Source: Panaeolus papilionaceus (lineage: Eukaryota > Basidiomycota > Agaricomycetes > Agaricales). Taken from it: 64,000 nucleotides of DNA. The stretch lies in NCBI GenBank assembly GCA_015501605.1, contig JADNRZ010000025.1:1-64000 (forward strand), written 5' to 3'. The position numbers and the translations under genes were made by a program. Of this stretch, positions 38,206 through 48,054 are shown in pieces (position 1 is the stretch's first letter; every line of letters begins with the position of its first letter). Under the pieces are notes generated by a model, which was not told where the DNA came from, searched no databases, and worked only from the letters and a program-made list of their open reading frames with translations.

Positions 38206-38633
38206 AGGATGGGTACACCAAGGAACTTCGGGAGAGGAGACAAATACCAATAAACGTTAAGTACGCGTTATGCGGACACTGTTGAATTTGATTCGATTAG
38301 AGATGAATTGGAGATTATATATGGTCATTGAATGAAACATGTAATGGAATTAAGTCAACTCATATCACCGTCGATATTTATTTCGGTTCTAGAGTTGGGA
38401 TGAAACGGGCTTCAGTTTTGCTGGTCAAGGTGATCGAGATACCAGTAACCGCAATCCTCCAGACTGAAGCTTTCATGTGACTTGCCATGCTTAATCCATG
38501 AAGCAACCTGACGTCACCTCAGATTGTTCAGAATACAACCTTGCTGCGATTGTGTCGCTTCCTCTTCAGCACTCATCGCGCTTCTTCTAAAGCATAATTC
38601 TATCCCCCAATCATTACTCCTTTCTCCAGCATT

Positions 38634-40109
38634 ATGAATATTGATCTAGGTGATTACCCAAACTTGAGGGTATCTGGCCCTATCACTGCGAATCTTGTTA
38701 AACCGGGTGATTTGGGCTATGACTATCCTGTATTGTACGAATGCCGCTCTTCCTCTCCACGAGCACTGAGGCTGACAGACATGATCAATGCTAACGTAGA
38801 ATTGTGGGACCGACTGGAGCAGGAAAGAGCACTGTAAGCAGCAAACAAATACGCCACTTTGACTTCTCCTGAACAATGTATGTGTCATCATTCCACAGTT
38901 CATTGAGGCACTCGCACAAGACCCTTCACTCCGGATTTCCAGTAATCAATTGGAGGGATTCACGCAAACTGTCAATACCTACAGCCTCATGAACGTCAAT
39001 AATTCTGGGGTACCAATATCACTGGTTGATGTACCTGGCTTTGCCGATACACGGATTTCAATGACGAATATTGTCTCCTTGTTGAAAGAATGGATGCAAG
39101 AGACTAAGTTAGTTTATGTGGATGCTTGGCCTTGTATATAACCTCATCGCATCCACCAGAGTCGGCGATCTCGGTCGCATACTATATTTCACTCCCATTC
39201 ACAGTGTGCGCCTCCCTGGTGGCCACAGAGAGGTGCTTCGTACGTTTCAAGCACTCACGGGTGCGAATTCGGCAGGCAACATCACCATTGTAACTTCCAT
39301 GTGGGACAATCTGTGGGGAGATTCAGCAAGGAAGAGGGCAGAAGGCACCTTCAACCAGCTTCGGGACACTGTTTGGAAGGTATGAGGTTTGGCTTTATTC
39401 TCTGTTTTGTGCGAACTATGATCTGTGCATTTAGGAGTTTGTTGACGAAGGCGCTCAGATTGTCAAGTTCCACAACACGCAAGAATCTGCGCTCTTTATC
39501 CTCAACACTGCCTTCAGAGCATTCATAATAGATAACTTTGAACTTGAAATCCAATTTGAAGACGAGAAACAGCTCAAATCTGCTCCATTTGCAAACCATC
39601 TTGTGGATGATCTCCAAAGACGAATCCAGAACCTCGAGATCGAACGAGCAAGTACTGAAATGGACTTGAAAGGCGCATCTGAGCGAGGTGACAACCTCCT
39701 CACATCGACTCTTGGCCCCAAGCAGAAGGAGACAGAGATCCTTCTCGCAAAGTTCAAGAAGGAACTGTATGACGAATTTGGCGTAGTCTTGCCATTGTTA
39801 TCCCATGTTCCTTCTGCCACCGATGGGCCACCCAATGCGGCCAATGCTCCTGTCATGACTTCTCAACCATTGGAATTAGTCACCCGCAATGCCGCACCTT
39901 CATCCCTTACTACATCCCCAGCGGCTGAGCTCGAGACAACTCTCCAGCCACCAAGCCCCATGCAAACCCCTGGTTCCCCATCCGACCAACCTGGGGCCTT
40001 TGTTTCTGCCATCGCTGATCCTATGGCACCAAAGCAACGGCTTCTCACTCGTGTCGTCAGCTCGGTGAAGTGTTGGGGCGACGCTGTGGCGGACCGTCAC
40101 GATGCTTGA
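38634..40109 (+). CDS. G6: P-loop GTPase-like protein (intact)
   Basis: Exons 38634-38734, 38800-38833, 38899-39107, 39160-39379, 39435-40109; 412 aa. All nucleotide-binding motifs are intact (GPTGAGKST, DVPGFADT, VTSMWDNLWGDSARKR). The first exon is distinct (MNIDLGDYPNLRVSGPIT). The Pro-rich tail resembles that of G1 (AAELETTLQPPSPMQTPGSP) and ends VVSSVKCWGDAVADRHDA. The third intron has a GTTAGT donor instead of GTGAGT. Its ABC partner A6 is dead. Confidence 0.84.
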
Positions 40110-40419
40110 CCTTGGGAGGGTTCCCTGCTTCCAAGTGCGAGGATCATAGTTGATCGATACTCAAAGTTCTCAAAATTCGCAAATGTGTACTTCTGTTTCA
40201 AGTCATCTATGTAGTTCAGAGTAAAATTCATCATTTTTTCGTCACGTTTGTAACTTTCTTTCGGATGCACCAGTGCATGGTTTGGTCTTCTCTCCGCCCA
40301 CTGTTTTTACGCCCTGTATTTTCCATGAGTTCATGAATGGGCCCAATGAAATGGCCTGGGTATATGCACACCGTTCGGTCAATTAGATTAAATCAGAACG
40401 TAGATGACGCCTGATGAGT
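40110..40419. other. G6 downstream module, split by the Ty3 insertion
   Basis: Left half of the G-downstream module (GGTCAATTAGATTAAATCAG near 40377). Its right half continues at 46691 after the retrotransposon (ATTGAACAAACTGGAGTTGC), so the pre-insertion sequence can be read directly. Confidence 0.7.
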
Positions 40420-40424
40420 GGTAT

Positions 40425-40832
40425 TGTCAGGGGATCTCCTGCTACCTCCTATTCCTTTCCTTATTCTTGCCTCTCTTGTCTCTCCTTTCCCCTATTTCCC
40501 TTTGCTCTATTTCATTATCTGGACATACCATGGACTCATATATATTATATTACACTCTCCTTTAGTTGTCACTCATTTGTTATTCACTTGTTTCCACTGT
40601 TACATAGTCATTCCTTTGTGTTTCCCTTTGTTTGTTTCCAAAGGCATTGTTTGGCATCAAGGCTGATGCCAATGCCAGCTCATCACTTAAATAGCTGTTT
40701 CACCTGGGTTTGATCCTTTACCTCTTTCTCTTTGGATCTCCCCCAGGTGAGCCTACTTCCTGTATTTATGTAGAGCTGATATATATCTTTGGATCTCCCC
40801 CAGGACTTGTGTGTGTCTGAGGTGCCCTTACA
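40425..40832 (+). repeat. 5' LTR of the Ty3 element
   Basis: 408 bp, TG...CA ends, same sequence as 46278-46685. A direct repeat TTTGGATCTCCCCCAGG occurs twice inside it. A TATATATTATATT run near 40538 is a candidate promoter element. Confidence 0.93.
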
Positions 40833-40962
40833 GTAGAAAGAGGTCACCTTGGAGACTGAGACTGCATACAGTCTGTTACATCCTCTGTTCTGCTTCTTCT
40901 GTTCAGCTGCATTATAGACTCTGTGCTTTCTCCCTCTCCTCTCTTCTCCCTGTCTGGCAACC

Positions 40963-43900
40963 ATGGATCCCCATACTTCACCACCTCCAGCTGCTTCTGT
41001 CTCTCTGTCTCAGTTGCCTTCCCTGGAAGACCAGGTATCCTCCATGCTTGCTCAGCAGGAATCCCAACAGGTAGCTATCTCCCACTTGAGGTCTTCTGTT
41101 CTTTCCTTGCTTCATTATTTTTCTTCCACTTTCAATCCCTCTTCCCTTTCTCTTTCTTCTTCCCCTTCTTCTTCTCCCTCCCTTGTTTCTTCTACTTTTC
41201 CCCCACTCCCTTCCCACTCTGTTGGACAGCTGACAGATGGGATACTACACTCTTTAAACCATGGAACTGTAGACAGAAACTTTTCTCCCCCTTCTTCTTT
41301 TCCTTTACCTAGTGTAAACATGGAACAATCTTCTTCTTCTCCTCACCCTCTTCCTTCTTCTTCTCATTTTATTAGTGTACCTATGGAACATTCTTCTTCT
41401 TCTCTTTCTTCTAGTAGTAGTCTTCCTCTTCCCCCCACTTCTATTCGGTCATCCAATAGAGTGGATCCTCCCCTCCCCACTGTCTCTTCTGGTTGCCCCA
41501 GTGGAATAGTGTCTTCCCCTCTCCTCACTGCCTCTTCTGGTTATCCTAGTGGAGTAGTGCATTCCTCTGCCCCTTCTTCTCATCGTCTTGGGACTCCTTT
41601 GATGATTGCAGAAAAGGTTAGGCCAGCTCCTCCTCCCCGGTACGATGGTGATCGTCTCAAGGGCAAAGCCTTCTACAACTCTCTCATGGGTTACTTCAGA
41701 CTTCGTCCAGATCTTTTTCCGGACGAGTCCACCATGATTAGTTGGGCCCTCACGTTCATGTCTGCTGGTCGAGCTGCTCTATGGTCCTGCAGGATCTTTG
41801 AGCTCATTGAGGAAGGTTCCTCTCCTTACGCAACTTGGGACCACTTTGCTGAAGACTTTCGCAAAGAGTTCTTCCCCTTGCGTGAGCAGGAAACTGCTGC
41901 CCTCATCTTGGAAGGTACCTCCTACTTCCAAGGAGATCGTTCTGTTGACGATTATGTCGACTCCTTCCGTGACCTTGTTGCTGAAGCTGGCTACTCTGAC
42001 CCCTCCTACATTGTGGTCAAGTTTCGTCGTGGCCTCCACCCCTCCATCACTGATCATCTCAGTAAACGGGTAGCTTCACATCCAGCTCATAACGATCCCT
42101 CTGGCTGGTACGAATTGGCTCGCCTTGTTGCTCTCAACTTGGCTGCTAATGACACCTTCCATCTGCAGCCTCCTCCTCCTGTGCCTAGCCCACTCTCTTC
42201 TCTTCCTCCTTCCTTCTCACATTTCCTTGACCCCTCCCCTGGTCCTTTGTCTATTCGCACCACTCATGCCCCCTTACGAAAGCCTGTGACAAGTGAAGTC
42301 TCTGTGCAAACGCCCGCACAAGCTCCACCTCTACCTTGTCCTAAAGTCGTTCTTGACTCTCGTAATCGGTATGCCCCTCTGGTTGACGAGACTCTATCTC
42401 TCCCAGATGAAGACAAGGTTCCCTCCTCTCCATCCTCCCTCCATGATCCTTCTGCTCCGCCCCGCCTACCTCGTCGCTCCAAATGGGAATGTCGTCGCCT
42501 TCCATCCTCGTGCACCATCTCTTCTCTTGCACCTGGACCTAGCTCCCTTCACCTGAAGGTTGAGATAGAGACCACTGACTCCCATGAAGCTCAATCTGTT
42601 AAGGCCTTGCTTGACACTGGCGCTACTGGTCTGTTCATCGATCGAGAGTATGTCAAGTCCAACCGAATTGCCACCAGGAAGCTCAGCCGCCCCATCCCTG
42701 TTCGTAACGTGGATGGAACGCTCAACGAGTCTGGTTCAATTACTGAGGTGGTTGACTTGATCCTCCGGTACAACGGCCACACAGAACGCGCACTCTTCTG
42801 TGTCACGGGCTTAGGGAAGCAGAAGCTGATCATTGGATACACTTGGTTCAGGGATCACAATCCTGAAGTCAATTGGGAAACTGGAGAAGTCAAGATGTCT
42901 CGTTGCAAGCCTAGCAGTCGATGCTTTGGTTGCAAGAAGGAACTCAATGAGGAAAAGAAGGCTGCTCGTAAGGAAGAAGCCAAGGTGAATGCCTGCCGCT
43001 CTGGTCCTGCCCCCTCTCTCACCCCTGAAGAGTCTTCCCCTGAAGATTCTGATGATCTCGAGTCCTCTGATCTGCCATTTGATCTTGAGGAAGGCGATCG
43101 TGTCTGGGTTTCTGGCTTACTCCCTGAGGAAGCTGAAGAGCATATCAACGCTACTTCAACCATCAGTCAACGCCTGGCTGAAGGTTTCTTGCGTAACTCT
43201 GCTCCTCAACCAGAACAGACCACTCTCCCTTCCTCACCTCATGGTCCAGTCCCTGACTATCAGAGTCTCTTCCATCACGTCTTCTCTGAAGCTGAGTTTC
43301 TTAAGCTTCCTGAGAGAAGGCCTTGGGATCATGCGATTGAGCTCATTCCTGGAGCTCAACCCAAGGGATGCAAGGTTTACCCATTAAACCCTGCAGAATG
43401 TGAAGAGGCTGAGCGCTTCCTTGCTGAGAACGAGGCTCAGGGAAAGATTCGCCGCTCCAAGTCCCCCATGGCATCACCAGTCTTCTTTGTGAAGAAAAAG
43501 GATGGCTCCCTTCGTCTGGTCCAGGACTATCGCATGCTCAACGATATGACTGTGAAGAACAAGTACCCTCTCCCTCTCATCTCTGACCTTATCAACCAAC
43601 TTCGTGGTGCGCGCTACTTCACCAAGCTTGACATTCGTTGGGGTTTCAACAATGTCCGCATCAAAGAAGGAGATGAGTGGAAGGCTGCTTTTCGCACTCA
43701 CAGAGGTCTCTTCGAACCTCTTGTCATGTTCTTTGGTCTCACCAACAGTCCTGCCACCTTCCAAACCATGATGAACGAGATCTTCCAAGACATGATCTCT
43801 GAAGGTGTGGTTGTGGTATATCTGGATGACATCCTGATCTTCACCAAGGATATTCCTGAGCATCGAGAGGTCACTCATAGGGTCCTGAAGCGTCTAGAGG

Positions 43901-46266
43901 AACATGGTCTCTGCCTCCGCCTGGAGAAATGCGAGTTTGAGAAGACACGCATTGAGTACCTTGGGCTTATCGTTGCTGAGAACCGAGTCGAGATGGATCC
44001 TGTCAAAGTTGCTGGAGTTGCTCAATGGCCCACCCCCACCAATAGGAAAGAAGTCCAATCTTTCCTGGGTTTTGCCAACTTCTATCGACGGTTCATCAAG
44101 GACTTCTCTCATCATGCACGTCCCCTCTTTGATCTTACCAAGAGCTCCACTGAGTTTTCCTGGTCTCCTGCTGCCGCTACTGCCTTCCAGTCCATCAAGG
44201 ATGCTGTCACCTCTTCCCCTGTCCTTGCTGCTCCCAATGATGATCTCCCTTTCCGGCTTGAAGCTGACTCTTCAGACTTCGCCACTGGTGCTGTACTCTC
44301 TCAGCAGTCTCCAGAAGATGGAAAGTGGCATCCAATCGCTTTCTTTTCCAAGTCACTCTCTCCTGTCGAAAGGAATTATGAGATTCATGACAAGGAAATG
44401 CTTGCAATCATTCGAGCCTTACAGGAATGGAGACACTTCCTTGAGGGTGCCCGCCACAAGTTTGAGATCTGGACTGACCACAAGAACTTGGAATACTTCA
44501 TGTCGTCTCAGAACCTCAACCGCAGGCAAGCCCGCTGGTCTCTCACTCTGGCCCGCTTTGACTTTGTCATGCAGCACAAGGCAGGAGCTACTATGGGAAA
44601 AGCAGATGCTCTCTCATGTTGGTCTGACCATGGTTCTAGTGAACGTGACAACCAGAACATCACCCTCCTCACCCCAGGGATGTTTGCAGTTCGTGCACTA
44701 GAAGGTCTGGAATTTGTTGGACAGGAACGCTCTCTGGTTCGTGAGATCCGTCGACATTCCAAGGAGGCCTCTGATCTTGAGGACACTGTGGCCAAGGCAG
44801 TCAAGGCGCTCAGAAAGACTGGATCTCAGTCTCTTCGCTCCTCAGAGTGGGATGAAGCTGATGGTCTTATCTACTTCTGTGGAAAGCTCTATGTTCCACC
44901 AGGTGGTGATCTTCGTCGTCGCATTGTGGCTCTCTGTCATGATTCCACTCTTGCTGGACACCCTGGACGTTGGAAGACCTTGGAGCTTGTGTCTAGGAAC
45001 TACTGGTGGCCACGCATGTCTAAGTTCATTGGACTCTACACCAGCACCTGTGACATGTGTCTTAGGACCAAGACCATCAGGCAGCGACCCCTTGGAGAGC
45101 TTGAGCCCCTTGCCGTTCCTGACCGCCGTTGGGACCATATCAGTGTGGACTTCATTGTCGAGCTTCCTGAGTCCAATGGTTATGATGCCATCATGGTTGT
45201 TGTTGACTCCCTTTCCAAACGCGCCCACTTCACTGCTACCACTACCACTGTCTCTGCCCTAGGCACTGCCCGCATGTATCGTGACCATATCTGGAAACTC
45301 CATGGCCTCCCATCCAAGGTAGTCTCTGATCGCGGTCCACAGTTCATCGCAGAGTTCACTACTGAACTCTACAGGCTGCTTGGGATTGAGCCAGCTCGTA
45401 GCACTGCCTATCACCCTCAAACTGATGGGCAGACTGAGCGTGTCAACCAGGAGTTGGAACAATACCTCAGGCTCTACATCTCTGAGCGACAGGACGACTG
45501 GTACGACATCCTTTCCATGGCTGAGTTTGCCTACAACAACCATGTCCACTCCTCCACCCAGCAGACTCCCTTCCTTCTAGACTCTGGTCAACATCCTCGC
45601 ATGGGCTTTGAACCTCTTCCTCCATCCCGGATGGAAACTGTGAATGAGTTCACTGATAGGATGAAGACTGCTCTTGAGGAAGCTCGTGCTGCCTTAGCAG
45701 CTGCTAAGGAGGACATGGCTAGGTACTACAACCGGCGTCGCACCAAGGCTCCTGAGATCAAGCCTGGAGATCGTGTCTACCTTGATGCTTCAGACATCCA
45801 AACCACTCGGCCATCCAAGAAGCTCTCTCACAAGCGAGTCGGTCCTTACCCAGTCATCTCTAGTGTTGGAAAGAATGCCTATCGTCTTCAACTTCCTAAA
45901 TCCCTCTCCCGCATCCATCCAGTCTTCCATGTTGTCAGACTCACTCCTGCTCCTTATGACCCCATCTCTGGTCGAAGAGCCAAGCTACCCCCACCTCCTG
46001 TGCTTGTTGACAATGTTGAAGAGTTTGTTGTGGAGAAGATTTTGAACAGCAAGTTCATCAGAGGCAAACTTCGATACCTGATCAAATGGGAAGGATACGA
46101 TGCTGGTTGGAATTCTTGGGAACCAGCTGACGATGTCCATGCTCCTGACCTCATCAAGGACTTCTATGCAGAGAATCCTAAGGCTCCAAAGGTTATCAGG
46201 ACCACTTATGCTCATATTCCTTACAAACAGGCTGGACTTCATGCTTCGAGGGCGAAGCAATCCTAG
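40963..46266 (+). CDS. Gag-Pol polyprotein of the Ty3 chromovirus
   Basis: A single 1,767-aa frame. In order: a Ser/Pro-rich N-terminus, a Gag capsid-like region (about residues 210-400; YFQGDRSVDDYVDSFRDL), an aspartic protease (LLDTGATG, D551), reverse transcriptase (FTKLDIRWGFNNVRI; YLDD 953-956), RNase H (LEADSSDFATGAVLSQ; WTDHKNLEYF), and integrase with an HHCC zinc region (HDSTLAGHPGRWKT, CDMC). The integrase DDE triad is D1396, D1456 and E1492 (35 residues between the last two). A chromodomain (about 1688-1739; LRYLIKWEGYDAGWNSWEP) follows near the C-terminus. No CCHC zinc knuckle is seen between Gag and protease. Gag and Pol are in one frame, so products must come from proteolysis rather than frameshifting. 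The start is the ATG in ACCATGGATCC. The frame has no stop or shift, so the copy may be autonomous. Confidence 0.95.
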   Translation: MDPHTSPPPAASVSLSQLPSLEDQVSSMLAQQESQQVAISHLRSSVLSLLHYFSSTFNPSSLSLSSSPSSSPSLVSSTFPPLPSHSVGQLTDGILHSLNHGTVDRNFSPPSSFPLPSVNMEQSSSSPHPLPSSSHFISVPMEHSSSSLSSSSSLPLPPTSIRSSNRVDPPLPTVSSGCPSGIVSSPLLTASSGYPSGVVHSSAPSSHRLGTPLMIAEKVRPAPPPRYDGDRLKGKAFYNSLMGYFRLRPDLFPDESTMISWALTFMSAGRAALWSCRIFELIEEGSSPYATWDHFAEDFRKEFFPLREQETAALILEGTSYFQGDRSVDDYVDSFRDLVAEAGYSDPSYIVVKFRRGLHPSITDHLSKRVASHPAHNDPSGWYELARLVALNLAANDTFHLQPPPPVPSPLSSLPPSFSHFLDPSPGPLSIRTTHAPLRKPVTSEVSVQTPAQAPPLPCPKVVLDSRNRYAPLVDETLSLPDEDKVPSSPSSLHDPSAPPRLPRRSKWECRRLPSSCTISSLAPGPSSLHLKVEIETTDSHEAQSVKALLDTGATGLFIDREYVKSNRIATRKLSRPIPVRNVDGTLNESGSITEVVDLILRYNGHTERALFCVTGLGKQKLIIGYTWFRDHNPEVNWETGEVKMSRCKPSSRCFGCKKELNEEKKAARKEEAKVNACRSGPAPSLTPEESSPEDSDDLESSDLPFDLEEGDRVWVSGLLPEEAEEHINATSTISQRLAEGFLRNSAPQPEQTTLPSSPHGPVPDYQSLFHHVFSEAEFLKLPERRPWDHAIELIPGAQPKGCKVYPLNPAECEEAERFLAENEAQGKIRRSKSPMASPVFFVKKKDGSLRLVQDYRMLNDMTVKNKYPLPLISDLINQLRGARYFTKLDIRWGFNNVRIKEGDEWKAAFRTHRGLFEPLVMFFGLTNSPATFQTMMNEIFQDMISEGVVVVYLDDILIFTKDIPEHREVTHRVLKRLEEHGLCLRLEKCEFEKTRIEYLGLIVAENRVEMDPVKVAGVAQWPTPTNRKEVQSFLGFANFYRRFIKDFSHHARPLFDLTKSSTEFSWSPAAATAFQSIKDAVTSSPVLAAPNDDLPFRLEADSSDFATGAVLSQQSPEDGKWHPIAFFSKSLSPVERNYEIHDKEMLAIIRALQEWRHFLEGARHKFEIWTDHKNLEYFMSSQNLNRRQARWSLTLARFDFVMQHKAGATMGKADALSCWSDHGSSERDNQNITLLTPGMFAVRALEGLEFVGQERSLVREIRRHSKEASDLEDTVAKAVKALRKTGSQSLRSSEWDEADGLIYFCGKLYVPPGGDLRRRIVALCHDSTLAGHPGRWKTLELVSRNYWWPRMSKFIGLYTSTCDMCLRTKTIRQRPLGELEPLAVPDRRWDHISVDFIVELPESNGYDAIMVVVDSLSKRAHFTATTTTVSALGTARMYRDHIWKLHGLPSKVVSDRGPQFIAEFTTELYRLLGIEPARSTAYHPQTDGQTERVNQELEQYLRLYISERQDDWYDILSMAEFAYNNHVHSSTQQTPFLLDSGQHPRMGFEPLPPSRMETVNEFTDRMKTALEEARAALAAAKEDMARYYNRRRTKAPEIKPGDRVYLDASDIQTTRPSKKLSHKRVGPYPVISSVGKNAYRLQLPKSLSRIHPVFHVVRLTPAPYDPISGRRAKLPPPPVLVDNVEEFVVEKILNSKFIRGKLRYLIKWEGYDAGWNSWEPADDVHAPDLIKDFYAENPKAPKVIRTTYAHIPYKQAGLHASRAKQS

Positions 46267-46277
46267 AGGGGGGGTAA

Positions 46278-46685
46278 TGTCAGGGGATCTCCTGCTACCT
46301 CCTATTCCTTTCCTTATTCTTGCCTCTCTTGTCTCTCCTTTCCCCTATTTCCCTTTGCTCTATTTCATTATCTGGACATACCATGGACTCATATATATTA
46401 TATTACACTCTCCTTTAGTTGTCACTCATTTGTTATTCACTTGTTTCCACTGTTACATAGTCATTCCTTTGTGTTTCCCTTTGTTTGTTTCCAAAGGCAT
46501 TGTTTGGCATCAAGGCTGATGCCAATGCCAGCTCATCACTTAAATAGCTGTTTCACCTGGGTTTGATCCTTTACCTCTTTCTCTTTGGATCTCCCCCAGG
46601 TGAGCCTACTTCCTGTATTTATGTAGAGCTGATATATATCTTTGGATCTCCCCCAGGACTTGTGTGTGTCTGAGGTGCCCTTACA
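46278..46685 (+). repeat. 3' LTR of the Ty3 element
   Basis: 408 bp, indistinguishable by eye from the 5' LTR, followed by the second GGTAT of the target duplication. Confidence 0.93.
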
Positions 46686-46690
46686 GGTAT

Positions 46691-48054
46691 CATTGAACAA
46701 ACTGGAGTTGCTGCTGCGATGGTGATGGTGGTTTGGATCATTGGTTGTCATGTTCGACTCGTTGTGCGCCATACTGAGACAATAAAGGATTATTATGAGT
46801 ATACATTGCAGCGTGTCCCTGTCGTAGTTCTTCAATATCATTATTGAAAGCGTGATGTTTTCCGAGGTCTCATAAGTCGCCTTTTGGTGTTACCATTGCC
46901 ACGCTTTTTTCCTCTCTTGCTTTCACGTCGCTTCCTATGCTGAATTCTGACTCCCTTCTCCCAGATATCCTCGACTTCCACAAGGACCACAAATAATGTC
47001 TTCTATACTCGCACTCTTCTTTCATGCACACTAATGCAAATCTCACCTACCATGCACCAAATCTCATCTCTGAACACCCCAGGTTGTGGCTTCATCCACC
47101 GGAGCTCTGCATGTAGGGGCATAGGTGAGCATTTTGGAGGGGAGGCTTTATCCCGGGAAGCCAGTGAGCAACCTCGAGATGCTTGCACGCAGTGGCCCAT
47201 GGAGGGCGTGGTCTGATGCGACTTTTCAACCACAACTTACAAGTGACAACCACGTCATGATGTGCGAAATGGATCATGTTTCATCAATTCTTCGACGAAC
47301 TCATGGGTTTTTGAAGTGTAATATTGCATCTTGAGTGATTTTTTTAAAACAACTTAATAACTCTGAACGAAAATGACAGAAACAAATAATGACCACATGC
47401 TAACTGTGCTCCCGGAAGACTGCGTGGAGTGAAGTTGGTGAGAGTGCACCGTTAACGAGAAGATAAATCTACGGAAAATGAACGAAAATCTAGTTTATTT
47501 ATACTTCGTCATCATATTCCGTCTTCATCATCGTCCTGATATTCTTCGTTTTCTGAGATGATCAGGAACTGGGAGATTGAAGGAAATGACGTGTCCCGGA
47601 AATAGGGTTCGAGCGGAGATTGAAATTGAGAAATCAACTTCAACCATCACCTTGGACGGGACATTCAGCAGCGTGTTCTCCGCTGGTTCTCCTTTCATTT
47701 CATTTATTTTTTCTTTTGATGTTCTCACAATCTCTTTTGCAAGTTATCACTGTCTTTCGCGTCTCTTGTAACAGTCAGTACTTAAATTGGGCCAGGTTGG
47801 AACGCTGACTCGCATCCGCTCTCGTGCAGAGACGACAGTAACAACCTTCACAGTACTACCTATCTGGAGTCATGAATCCGTCGATCGCGTGGCCCTCCTG
47901 CATCTATATACATTTCTTTTCATTTGTTACTCCAAAGGTGGCGATGACCGGATGTGGGTCTATAAATGCCACATGATTGTCGCGCTCCATCTTCCTTGCT
48001 CTCTCTCTCCTTCTTCCCTGCTCTCTTTCTGGTTCCCTCTTTATGACGATCACG
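46691..48054. other. Unit 6-7 spacer with array modules
   Basis: No supported gene. Begins with the right half of the split G-downstream module. The A-upstream module lies around 47600-47640 and a TATAAAT box at 47961-47967. The stretch 47790-47900 is almost identical to 19290-19400 before A3. Confidence 0.5.

Larger units (their letters stand above)
40425..46685 (+). mobile_element. Complete Ty3/Gypsy chromovirus
   Basis: A 6,261-bp LTR retrotransposon with two 408-bp LTRs (TGTCAG...CTTACA) and one long gag-pol frame. A 5-bp target duplication GGTAT lies at 40420-40424 and 46686-46690. The two LTRs appear identical on reading through, indicating a recent insertion. A purine-rich tract AGAGGGGGGGTAA (46265-46277) directly precedes the 3' LTR and fits the polypurine tract. 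The sequence after the 5' LTR (GTAGAAAGAGGTCACC) was not matched to a tRNA, so the primer is unknown. Confidence 0.95.

Noticed and set aside
43904..44701. Long plus-strand frame inside the retrotransposon
   Set aside because: It overlaps the reverse transcriptase/RNase H in another frame and has a Ser/Leu-rich shadow composition. No motif of its own.
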